Shown in pieces: positions 26,079 to 34,663 of a stretch of DNA of 64,000 nt. Under the pieces are notes generated by a model. The model was not told the origin of the DNA. It searched no databases and was given only the letters and a program-made list of their open reading frames with translations. Numbering within the stretch: position 1 is the stretch's first letter; each line of letters begins with the position of its first letter. Origin of the DNA: DASXHY01 sp036272195 (GTDB taxonomy: Bacteria; Verrucomicrobiota; Verrucomicrobiia; Limisphaerales; DASXHY01). A program made the position numbers and the translations under genes. The stretch spans positions 1 through 64,000 of the forward strand of contig DATAZE010000031.1 of the NCBI GenBank assembly GCA_036272195.1, read 5' to 3'.

Positions 26079-29027
26079 TTACTTAACCAGCACTTTGTAG
26101 AACATTTGCGGTGCCGAGGGCGTCACCTGGTACGGAGACATGGCGGCTGAATTGGTTGTCCACGGGCCTGCCAGGCTGGGCGCCTGAAGAAGTGTTCCTC
26201 CGCCATTCCAAGTCAGGACAATGCTGTTCGGGCCGTTCGCAACTGCGTGCAACGTGACTGAAGGGATAATACCGGCGGCGGCATCATACAGCGAGGCAAT
26301 CTGATTCCCGCTCAGCGATTGGCCATACACCGCCACGTGATCCATCAAGCCATTGTAGTTATATTCTGCGTTCGCCGCCCCGGGGAAAAATCCAAGTTGA
26401 GTCGCCGAAGAAAATGGTTCCACTACGTGACCGCCGATGGGAGTGTTGGTCGCGGTCAAAGTGCCGTTGGTATTCAGGATATAGACTGTCGCATCAGTGG
26501 GCGTGATGACCAGCGCGACAAACGACCATTGCCCGGGCGGGGGCGCTATGCCAGAATCCCAGTGGAAAGTGTTCGGGTCATAGTTCCAACTATAACCCAA
26601 ATCCTGATTGCCGGCGGCGTTCGTGTCTCCTGCTGGACAGAAGTTAAAGCCCAGGCCGTCCGCGCCGATGACGTAGATCAAGCCGGCATATGCCGTTTGC
26701 AGCCCGGTCGGATTGATCCACGCGGTGAAGGTCACAGTATTGGCATTTAGTTCCCACGGAGTCAGGGTAATCGCCGAATTCGTGTCAGCCGCGCCGGTAT
26801 TGATAAAGCTCGCCGCCGCGTTGTCGCTTGGAAAATTGAGCAAACCGTCCGCAGGCGTCGGACCGGCGATTGAGTCAAAGCCGTTAGCTACGTCAACGCC
26901 ATAGACTCCGTTAAAGCCGCCGACATAATCATACGCCACCGCCGTCCCGGAAGCCGGGTCGCTTGTCTCATTCAATTCGTAATACGCCACTGGATGAGAA
27001 GCCACGATCACGCTCGCGTAACTGCCAGCCTCGGGCGGCGGCACTACCGTCATTTGCACGGTCGAACTATTCGTCGAACCATATATGTTGGAGGCATTCA
27101 ATAAATAGTTGGTCGCATCCGCGGCACTGACATTGCTGATTGTAAGTGATGAGCTGTTGGCTCCGGAAATGCGGGCGCCATCGTTCAGATTGACAAAGAG
27201 GCCGTTCGATTCGACCTGCCAATGATAGGTAGGCGCTGGTATGCCGATTGCCTGGGCCGATAGATGCGCGGTTTCACCGGCATATAGAGTCGGTGCCTGA
27301 GGCATCGACTGGCTGGTAATGGCGGGCGGAACCGGCGGCGCGCTTCCCGCGGCGGCGGCGTAAAGATCCGCAATCTGAAGCCCACTCAATGCCTGGCCGA
27401 AAATGGCCACGTGATCCATCGATCCATTAAACGCATCATTATTTGGCTGGCCATCGAAAAATCCGAGCATGGGCGCCGCGGCAAATGGTTCCACAGCGTG
27501 ATTATGGCTTTGGCTGGCAATCAAAGGAGCGCCATTGGTGTTGAAAATATAAACGGTCACATTGGTGGGAGTGACCACCAGGGCCACGAACGACCACTGA
27601 AACTGCGGTGGAGCTATCATGGAATTCCAGCCGTAAGTGCCCCCGTCAAAATTCCAGGTATAACCCAGCGTGCTGTTGCCGTTGGCGTCCACGTCTCCGC
27701 CCGCGCAAAAGTTAAATCCCGATCCGTCCGCCCCGCCAATGATATAAATCAAACCGGCAAATGGATTCTGCACCCCAATAGGGTAAATCCACGCCGTCAT
27801 GGTGACAGTATTGGTATTCAGCTCCCATGGAGCCAAAGTAATTTCCCCATTGGGGGAAGGAAAGAGCGCCGCCAAATCATTCGCGGAAAAATTGGGGAAA
27901 CCGTCCGAGGGCAACGGGCCAACCGTCCCATCGAAACCATTTAGCACGGAAGTGCCATAGATGCCGTTGAATCCACCTGCAAAATCAAATGCTGTCGCCG
28001 TTCCAGAATTTGGGTCAGTGGACTCATTCAACGGGTAATAGGCCACCGGATTGTCAGCCAGAACTGCGTTGTCATAGCTGCCGGGCGCTAGGGCTGGCAG
28101 CACCACCAATTCCGCGGCCGAACTATTCGTCGTCTCGGCCGAATTGGAGACTTGCAGCAGGTAGTTGGTGGCATCGGCCGGGAGTAGATCGCTGATCGTG
28201 AGCGTCGAATTCGTGACGCCGGAAATCCGGCTGCTATTGCTCAGATTGACGAAGACCCCGTTCGATTCGATCTGCCATTGGTAGGTGGGCGACGGAGAAC
28301 CGGCAGCCGTGGCCGAGAAGTGCGCCGTCCCACCCGTATAGACAGTTTCCTCGGGAGTTGGCTGGGTAGTAAAGGAAGGTGGAATGCCTCCCGGAGTGAT
28401 CGAAACATTGTCCAGGAAAGTTGTGTGATCGCCGCTGGGGCCGTACGGGATCGTCGCTTGAAATGTCAACTGATACACACCACTGCTTGTCACGTTAAAA
28501 TTAAAGAGGTATTGCGTCCAGTCACTCAACACGTTTTGCGCCGTGTTGGGAGGCGTCACGGTGTTGGAAGAAATATTGCCACTGTCGTTTCCCACCGTCA
28601 CCGCAATCGGGTTCGCGCCGTTGCCCGAGTTGACGCGTCCCATCGCCCAAAACGACAAAGTGTAGGAACCCGGAGACAGCGTCACCGTGGTCGCCGCCAG
28701 ACCGCCCTGCAAGAAGATGCAATTCATCCCATCCTCATAATTTCCGCCGGTGAAACCGTTGCCGCCACAAACGCCGTCGTAACCATTACCGTTTCCAGTA
28801 GCGACACCCGAAGTGCCCAGTATCCAACCCGTCACGTAGTTTGTCGGCAGGGTTTGAAATGACACGGTGTATTGGTCACTCGCGAGCCCGGGGTCTTCAA
28901 AGCTGCCATTGGTAACAATTTGAGTGCGGCCGGTGATCGCCAGGCACATGACTCCCGCTAGAGCGAGCAGATAAGCGAGAGCATGATTTGCCGTGCGGCC
29001 GGCGGTGGGTTTGGATTTTAATTTCAT
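26079..29027 (-). CDS. Secreted CBM-Ig-LamG-Ig-LamG protein
   Basis: A 982-residue exported protein. The signal peptide is followed by a galactose-binding sandwich (~36-210, QIVTNGSFEDPGLASDQYTVSF, TTFLDNVSI). Then come Ig-like domain 1 (~215-308, YQWQIESNG), LamG/concanavalin-like domain 1 (~318-545, PVAYYPLNEST, WSFVALVVTP, GSMDHVAIFGQALSG), Ig 2 (~555-650) and LamG 2 (~655-925, PVAYYELNETS, GLMDHVAVYGQSLSG). The two Ig+LamG halves are clear internal duplicates. The C-terminal tail is IVLTWNGGGTLLQAPSLAGPW...FYKVLVK. The first domain matches those of the SGNH gene downstream and the kinase at 30859. It is probably a glycan-binding surface or released protein; no catalytic residues were found. 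Confidence 0.82.
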   Translation of the reverse strand: MKLKSKPTAGRTANHALAYLLALAGVMCLAITGRTQIVTNGSFEDPGLASDQYTVSFQTLPTNYVTGWILGTSGVATGNGNGYDGVCGGNGFTGGNYEDGMNCIFLQGGLAATTVTLSPGSYTLSFWAMGRVNSGNGANPIAVTVGNDSGNISSNTVTPPNTAQNVLSDWTQYLFNFNVTSSGVYQLTFQATIPYGPSGDHTTFLDNVSITPGGIPPSFTTQPTPEETVYTGGTAHFSATAAGSPSPTYQWQIESNGVFVNLSNSSRISGVTNSTLTISDLLPADATNYLLQVSNSAETTNSSAAELVVLPALAPGSYDNAVLADNPVAYYPLNESTDPNSGTATAFDFAGGFNGIYGTSVLNGFDGTVGPLPSDGFPNFSANDLAALFPSPNGEITLAPWELNTNTVTMTAWIYPIGVQNPFAGLIYIIGGADGSGFNFCAGGDVDANGNSTLGYTWNFDGGTYGWNSMIAPPQFQWSFVALVVTPTNVTVYIFNTNGAPLIASQSHNHAVEPFAAAPMLGFFDGQPNNDAFNGSMDHVAIFGQALSGLQIADLYAAAAGSAPPVPPAITSQSMPQAPTLYAGETAHLSAQAIGIPAPTYHWQVESNGLFVNLNDGARISGANSSSLTISNVSAADATNYLLNASNIYGSTNSSTVQMTVVPPPEAGSYASVIVASHPVAYYELNETSDPASGTAVAYDYVGGFNGVYGVDVANGFDSIAGPTPADGLLNFPSDNAAASFINTGAADTNSAITLTPWELNANTVTFTAWINPTGLQTAYAGLIYVIGADGLGFNFCPAGDTNAAGNQDLGYSWNYDPNTFHWDSGIAPPPGQWSFVALVITPTDATVYILNTNGTLTATNTPIGGHVVEPFSSATQLGFFPGAANAEYNYNGLMDHVAVYGQSLSGNQIASLYDAAAGIIPSVTLHAVANGPNSIVLTWNGGGTLLQAPSLAGPWTTNSAAMSPYQVTPSAPQMFYKVLVK

Positions 29028-29076
29028 ATGAGTAGAGGAGGTTTACTGCGATGAAAAAATGTTACCGATTAGTTGT

Positions 29077-29937
29077 TTAGGGCTTTGTACTCCAGGGACT
29101 GCCAATAGGACCGGGCCATCCGAGGCACCAATAGACCGTTTTTACGTCCTGCAATTTGAACACGCTCGCGTGGCCGTCAACGAACGCCATATCAATTTGG
29201 CCGGGTATCATTTGGTTATAGACGGTCTTGCCGGGAATCAGCGGATGACGCGCGATCAGCAAACGGTCGTATTCGTTCCCGTTCGGTGGCAGATCCACAC
29301 CGGGCGAACCGGTGATGAGGTCAAGGCCGATGCTTGGCAAATCCGCCGTGCTCGGCCAGGCATCCACCCAGACCGCATCATAGAAGGCGGGTGTGGCGGA
29401 CGGGAATTGTACGGCTGACTCCTTTTTAAAATACCCCGCTGCATCCACGGTAGTAGATCCACCGGAAATAGGCGAGTCGCCATAGAGCCACCCGTTAATG
29501 GCATAGCTTCCCAGGTAGAAGTTGGTGTTACTGGCAGAGGCCCAGTACCAGGAGGACTTGGCATCGCCTTTGGAAGTGGTGAGGTTGTTACGTAGAGACG
29601 CGGTCGGGCACAATACGATTTGATGTGCCGCAGCGTAATAAGGGGAAAGAGTTCCCATCCACAACGCGTTATTGCCGGTGTCGTCGAAGTAATAGATACC
29701 GGTCCCGGCGTTGTCATCTTGATACATCCGATAGGCGATAACATTTTGCCTGAGATTGTTGAGGCATTGCGTTCTTTGGGCTTGCGTCTTGGCCTTCGCC
29801 AGGGCGGGGAGAAGCAGGGCGGCGAGTATGGCTATGATAGCAATAACAACCAGTAATTCAATCAGGGTAAATCCGCGCCGATAGTTGCCAGACCGGCCTC
29901 CGCGACGCGCCGGGTGGGTCATCAACGCAGTTTTCAT
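29077..29937 (-). CDS. Pseudopilin of the H-X9-DG type
   Basis: A 286-residue protein; I choose the ATG at 29937, ten codons inside the open frame. The prepilin motif RRGFTLIELLVVIAIIAILAALLLPALAKAKTQAQR is at residues ~20-56. CLNNLRQNVIAYRMYQDDN and IVLCPTASLRN follow, and the end has IDMAFVDGHASVFKL, the DGH motif of this family. It lies directly upstream of the CBM/LamG gene on the same strand and parallels the pseudopilin at 15981. It probably forms part of a pseudopilus that moves secreted proteins out of the cell. Confidence 0.88.
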   Translation of the reverse strand: MKTALMTHPARRGGRSGNYRRGFTLIELLVVIAIIAILAALLLPALAKAKTQAQRTQCLNNLRQNVIAYRMYQDDNAGTGIYYFDDTGNNALWMGTLSPYYAAAHQIVLCPTASLRNNLTTSKGDAKSSWYWASASNTNFYLGSYAINGWLYGDSPISGGSTTVDAAGYFKKESAVQFPSATPAFYDAVWVDAWPSTADLPSIGLDLITGSPGVDLPPNGNEYDRLLIARHPLIPGKTVYNQMIPGQIDMAFVDGHASVFKLQDVKTVYWCLGWPGPIGSPWSTKP

Positions 29938-30182
29938 AGCAGCTATCGTTATCTGAATTGCGGTCATTGCTATAGGACTTGCCTGTTTAATTATTGCTAA
30001 CTGCCAGGTCTGGCCATGTCGTACAAAGTACCCGACTGTCCGGTTGCGGGCTCGGTGTTCATGTAGATGTCACAAAGAATAAGAGGGTGCCGCGCGGGCG
30101 TCCACTCACCCAAAGGAGTGAATTTGATAATCGGTTCTGCAGAACATTATTCAACCTCCACACGACCCGGAGGCAGCTTGAG

Positions 30183-30812
30183 TTACAGATGCACAATCCC
30201 GTGCCGGAACGCGGTGATCACTGCCTCCGTTCGATCCTTGACCTCCAATTTGGAAAATAGGCCTTTGATATGAGATTTGACCGTGTCTTCGGAAATAAAT
30301 AAATGGGCGGCAATTTCCTTATTGGTGCGCCCCCGGGCAAGCTGATGGAGGACATCAAGCTCGCGTTGCGAAAGGTCGGGACGCCGGCGGCGTGCGGCGA
30401 GACGATCGGCCACTCGTTGTGGCAAGGCTTCCTTGCCTCCGTTGACGGCGCGAATGGTCGCAATCAATTCGTCTTCCGGCGTATCCTTGAGCAGATAGGA
30501 TTGAGCGCCAGACTGAATGGCGCGAAAGATATCCTCATCCAAATCAAAGGTGGTCAAAACGATGACGCGCGCGTCGGGAAATTCTTTGCGCAAGGCGATA
30601 ATGGCTTCAACTCCACCCAGGTCCGGCAACCGCAAATCCATCAACACTACATCCGGTTTATAACGGCGGTACATTTCCAATGCCTGGCGACCCGAACCGG
30701 TTTGGGCGATGACCTGAAGATCCGGCTCCATTTCAATCAAGGCAGCCATCCCTACGCGAAAGGCGGGATGATCATCCACCAACATGACTCCTATTTTATC
30801 TGGTCGTTTCAC
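30183..30812 (-). CDS. NarL/LuxR-family response regulator
   Basis: A 209-residue regulator with a GTG start. The receiver domain has VMLVDDHPAFRVGM, the phospho-acceptor Asp in DVVLMDLRLPDLGG, VLTTFD and the Lys in SYLLKDT. The LuxR-type helix-turn-helix is LSQRELDVLHQLARGRTNKEIAAHLFISEDTVKSHIKGLFSKLEVKDR. It lies 46 bp after the histidine kinase gene on the same strand, so it is the kinase's partner. Likely targets are the CBM, SGNH and pseudopilin genes next to it; no clear binding site was found among them. Confidence 0.93.
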   Translation of the reverse strand: MKRPDKIGVMLVDDHPAFRVGMAALIEMEPDLQVIAQTGSGRQALEMYRRYKPDVVLMDLRLPDLGGVEAIIALRKEFPDARVIVLTTFDLDEDIFRAIQSGAQSYLLKDTPEDELIATIRAVNGGKEALPQRVADRLAARRRRPDLSQRELDVLHQLARGRTNKEIAAHLFISEDTVKSHIKGLFSKLEVKDRTEAVITAFRHGIVHL

Positions 30813-30858
30813 ACGCTTGATAAATTGGCTCTGTCTTGCGCTTAGTCAAAGTGCCTTC

Positions 30859-33800
30859 TCAATCTCGCAAAATGGGAACGCTCAAAGTGACCTCGGCGCC
30901 TTGTCCGCGTCCGCTTCGGATGTCCAGTTTGCCGTTCAATTCAATGGCCCGCTCGCGCATTCCAACGAGGCCGAAACCGCCCTCCTTCTCATTGCGGTCG
31001 CCGGGATCAAACCCCAGGCCATCGTCTTTCACCCGCAACCGGAATTGTTCTCTTCCAAAATCCAGTTGCATCGTGATTTTCCGCGCCCCGGAATATTTAA
31101 CCGAATTAGTGATGGCTTCCTGGCCAATACGCAAAACATTATTCTCGATTACCGGGGCAAGCCGCCTTGGCTTTCCGGTGATCTCGACGCTGGTCGCGAT
31201 CTCGGTGCCATCCGCCATTTGTTTTAGAATTCCCTCCAAAGCTGCGCTTAAATTGCTGCTTTCGAGAACATGCGAGCGCATATTCCAAATTGAATTGCGC
31301 GCCTCCTGCAAACTGGCTCCCACCAGCGTCAGCGCCGTATCCAGATGCTGGAGCACCGTTTCTCCGCTTTGATTTATATGTTTCCTCGCCAGCCGCAGTT
31401 GGACCAGAACGGCCGTCATCCCTTGCGCCAAAGTATCATGAATCTCGCGCGAGAGCCGATTGCGTTCCGACAAAATAGCGTAGAACTCCGCCTCCGCCAT
31501 CTGGCGCTGGTGTTGCTGCTGCCGAAGGCGGTTGCGGGAAACCATCACCACCGTCCCGACCGCGATGATTAAAATACTCGTGATTACTCCAAGCATAAGC
31601 GCGATGTGCTGAAGGGTCCACCACGGTGGTGGCTGGACAATTTCTAAATCCGCCGGCGAACGCAAAAGGATTTGAAACGACGGAGGCTGGGATATTCCCG
31701 GTGAAGGCTGCCCTTCATCGCTTGCCAACGTGGAAATTCCGGTGATTCGCACCTTGGCGCCAATTTGCCAGTCCGGACTGGAGCGCCCGGGAGTCGGCGT
31801 CTTTAGCATCGCCTTGAACAACTGCCCGTTCTGGTCAAGCGTTAGAGAAATCCCATTCAGAAAAGATTGGATTTGAGTTAGAACCCCTTGAACGCTGACT
31901 AAATCATCCTCGTGATCAAAGGCCTCATCCAGGTTCGTCAGCACGATCGGCAGGGGCGGCTGCGCGCCGCCAACCTTTCGAAAAATCGCGTCTTCGAGAC
32001 GCGGAGCGTTCAATCCAAATGCCGGAAATCCCAACACGTCAATCATGTCCCCGGGCTTCAAATGATCTTGCTGGCTGGTCCGAAAATTTAATCCTTTGTC
32101 GTCTTCACGAATCCAAATGGACGATCCCGATTGGGCGTGCGTCACTATTCCCCGCACATGGACTCGATGCATATAGGCGTAAAAGTTCTGCGGTGAAAAC
32201 GTCCAAAGGCTCGCCGGTGAGCGAATCGGAACTGAGAAAGGGTCCGCCGGTGCTCGCTTTTCAATAATTACCTGCGCCTCAGAAGGAACCTGCAATGCCG
32301 GAACCGATGCCTGTAGTTTTCGATTAAACCGGTTCACGCAAATCCCATCCACCTTCACTTCGGCATCCGGCTCGACCCCTGCGGCAGCACGCCGGCTCAG
32401 CGTGACTTGCACCAGCCCACCATCCACCTCAACGACGATTCTTTGCACGTCACTTCCCGACTCGGAATTAAAACATTGGCGCACGACTCCCTTTACTTCA
32501 ACCCACTGAGAATCCGAAGCGCCGGCCACCAACTCTTGGTACGAGGTGGGCTTTGCCGCCGGTATCGAGGTTGTGCCCAGCTTTTGCGCCATTTGAACCT
32601 GAACAACGGGGGCAAACTGCGAATTCGCGGTGAGGCCCTCGATTTCCAACAGATCTCCCCGATGAAACGGCGCCAGAACGTCCTGCTCGCTGGCTTGCGT
32701 CGTCACACAAATTCCAGCCGTTTGATCCTGCAAGACAATAGTTCGACGGTCAGAATCCGTCTCGACCGTATCCATCATTGTGCCTAATAAATGCACTGGC
32801 ACCGATTTGGTTGACTCACTCGCGGTCAAATTCCGGACTTGAGATATGTGAGTCAATACTCGTGCGGGAAGCGGCCGCTCGTCCAGGGCTGTATGAATAG
32901 CGTCGGCCCAGTCCATTCCCAGGACTGCTGCACCAGCGGAATTGGGATGGAGATAGAACGTGCCCTGAACTCCTTTTTCGGGCGTTAGAGCTGTCAGATA
33001 GTTGGTTGAAAAATACTCGAATGCCGATTTGTCTCCCGCAAGGACGTGCCCCGGATGGCGCATCGCGTTCGTGGAAATCAACGCATCTATCTCAGGAAAA
33101 TACGAACGCAGCCGCTCCAGCCCGATCGGCCCATACAAGGCGCCGTTCTGTGTATTAGTCGTGTAAAAAATGGGGCGATGAACAAACACATTGGCCTCTG
33201 GATAACTGGCCAGAAATTGATCAATCATGGACTGCAAATTTTCCCGGTACGCAGCGGGCGAAACCGGCGCGCCGTTTGGCCCTCGTTCAGCGCTGTCGTT
33301 GGCGCCAAGCATGATCGAAAAAATTAACTGCCCCGGCTGGTTGGACTCCAGCGAAGCCGCCGCCGTGATCGCGCGCTGAAAATCCGACGCCGCATTCGTG
33401 GAAGGTTTCCAATCCACCGTGGTGTGCCCGCTGTGCCCCTGATTTGACATGTGCACAGCCGCACCCAGCCGTTGGCCAAGGTACTGGGCGCATTGAACGG
33501 ATGCCGATTCCACTGCCGGGTTGGAAAGTGTCGCCCCCGCCGTGATGCTATCGCCGATAAAAACGATGTCGTAGCCTGGCAATGCCGATCTGATATTTGA
33601 CATCACCACTCCCGGCGACATTTGTTTGGATTTGGGCCCAACGGAAGCGATGATCGAAACGGTGTCAATATAAGTTGTGTAATCACTGCCTCCGGAGTAC
33701 GGAATTGTCGTCGAGACCGGGACAAAAGGGATCGTGCCGCTAAATCGCAACACGTAAGTTCCAGACGCGGGCACAATGAAGTTGTAGGTGTAAAAAATCC

Positions 33801-34287
33801 AATTATTGGATGCCCGCTGACTGGTATTGGTTGGAGTGAAAGTCTCGTTCAGCAGGTCGCCAAGGGAAACTTCAATCGTATTAGGTCCAAAAGGAACCCG
33901 GCCCATGGCATGAAAAGCCAGTTTGTAAGCCCCGGCCGCCAGTGTGAGCGTCTGAGAAATTGATCCCACTCCCTGGAGAAATGCCGCGTTCGAACCATCG
34001 TCAATCACCTTGGTTTCAAAGTAGCTCGATCCGCGGCTGCTGATAATCCCATCATAGGCGCCTCCGCCCGAAACTCCAAAAGCCCAGCCGACAACTGCGT
34101 TCGTGGCGAGCCCCCCGTAAGAAACTGTATAAATATCGTTCGCCAGTTCCGGGGTTACCGACTCGAAACTCCCATTTACGACTAGGTTCTGGGCCTTACT
34201 GAATAGTGGCCATAATAATAGCACCATGGCCAGCAGCCATCTGGCCTGTGCCGAAGACGGTTTAGAGTTATGTGCGCTGCCGTTCAA
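30859..34287 (-). CDS. Histidine kinase whose extracytoplasmic part is a CBM plus an SGNH hydrolase
   Basis: A 1142-residue protein starting at TTG (34287); no upstream ATG exists in frame. Order: signal peptide (WLLAMVLLLWPLFSKA); DUF642-like sandwich ~33-215 (QNLVVNGSFESV, FLQGVGSISQTLTL); SGNH hydrolase ~238-470 with IVFIGDSITAGATL, SNQGHSGHTTVDW, SIMLGANDSAERG and FYLHPNSAGA; several OB-like beta units ~480-870 (VEVKGVVRQCF, VHVRGIVTHAQSGSSIWIRED, ISVQGVLTQIQ-like); one membrane helix ~896-918; HisKA_3 with LSREIHDTLAQGMTAVLVQL (His ~945); HATPase with NVLRIGQEAITNSVKYS and DDGLGFDPG...GLVGMRERA. All four SGNH blocks look intact, so the sensor could be an active enzyme. The first 470 residues parallel the secreted protein at 23358. 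Confidence 0.92.
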   Translation of the reverse strand: MNGSAHNSKPSSAQARWLLAMVLLLWPLFSKAQNLVVNGSFESVTPELANDIYTVSYGGLATNAVVGWAFGVSGGGAYDGIISSRGSSYFETKVIDDGSNAAFLQGVGSISQTLTLAAGAYKLAFHAMGRVPFGPNTIEVSLGDLLNETFTPTNTSQRASNNWIFYTYNFIVPASGTYVLRFSGTIPFVPVSTTIPYSGGSDYTTYIDTVSIIASVGPKSKQMSPGVVMSNIRSALPGYDIVFIGDSITAGATLSNPAVESASVQCAQYLGQRLGAAVHMSNQGHSGHTTVDWKPSTNAASDFQRAITAAASLESNQPGQLIFSIMLGANDSAERGPNGAPVSPAAYRENLQSMIDQFLASYPEANVFVHRPIFYTTNTQNGALYGPIGLERLRSYFPEIDALISTNAMRHPGHVLAGDKSAFEYFSTNYLTALTPEKGVQGTFYLHPNSAGAAVLGMDWADAIHTALDERPLPARVLTHISQVRNLTASESTKSVPVHLLGTMMDTVETDSDRRTIVLQDQTAGICVTTQASEQDVLAPFHRGDLLEIEGLTANSQFAPVVQVQMAQKLGTTSIPAAKPTSYQELVAGASDSQWVEVKGVVRQCFNSESGSDVQRIVVEVDGGLVQVTLSRRAAAGVEPDAEVKVDGICVNRFNRKLQASVPALQVPSEAQVIIEKRAPADPFSVPIRSPASLWTFSPQNFYAYMHRVHVRGIVTHAQSGSSIWIREDDKGLNFRTSQQDHLKPGDMIDVLGFPAFGLNAPRLEDAIFRKVGGAQPPLPIVLTNLDEAFDHEDDLVSVQGVLTQIQSFLNGISLTLDQNGQLFKAMLKTPTPGRSSPDWQIGAKVRITGISTLASDEGQPSPGISQPPSFQILLRSPADLEIVQPPPWWTLQHIALMLGVITSILIIAVGTVVMVSRNRLRQQQHQRQMAEAEFYAILSERNRLSREIHDTLAQGMTAVLVQLRLARKHINQSGETVLQHLDTALTLVGASLQEARNSIWNMRSHVLESSNLSAALEGILKQMADGTEIATSVEITGKPRRLAPVIENNVLRIGQEAITNSVKYSGARKITMQLDFGREQFRLRVKDDGLGFDPGDRNEKEGGFGLVGMRERAIELNGKLDIRSGRGQGAEVTLSVPILRD

Positions 34288-34384
34288 AGTGGGTGATTTT
34301 ATTTCGACGCGTGGATTTTGTCGATTCGCTTGCTTAGGGGACGAAACATGATCAAGTTCGTACTTTTATGTTAGGATGGCATGG

Positions 34385-34428
34385 GATTGGGCTTTCCCTC
34401 GATTGACGAATCGGGGGCATGCCCAATC
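34385..34428. other. Long two-part hairpin in the kinase/ABC divergent region
   Basis: An outer 8-bp stem (GATTGGGC at 34385-34392, GCCCAATC at 34421-34428) and an inner 9-bp stem (CCCTCGATT with AATCGGGGG, one T-G pair) are separated by a 3x3 internal loop and capped by GACG. It lies in the 376-bp region 34288-34663. No T-tract follows on the plus side. A second small inverted repeat, TCACCC-ATTC-GGGTGA, is at 34455-34470. Role unknown. Confidence 0.5.
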
Positions 34429-34663
34429 ATACTCAAGCGCTGGAAAATTACGATTCACCCATTCGGGTGATTCTAAAGCACTCTGCTGATTTGATAGGAG
34501 TTACAACTTTCCGGCGCTATTTCTTTGCCTGCGGCCAGTCTGGACTGGCATGATCTTCGAGAAGTCACCGTGAGTTATCCACCCTCGCGGAGACAGGTTT
34601 GCGTTCCTCTGCGGTTAAAAATTTCCCATACAAATCCACGCCCCTCCGGTGTCCTTGTCTGTG

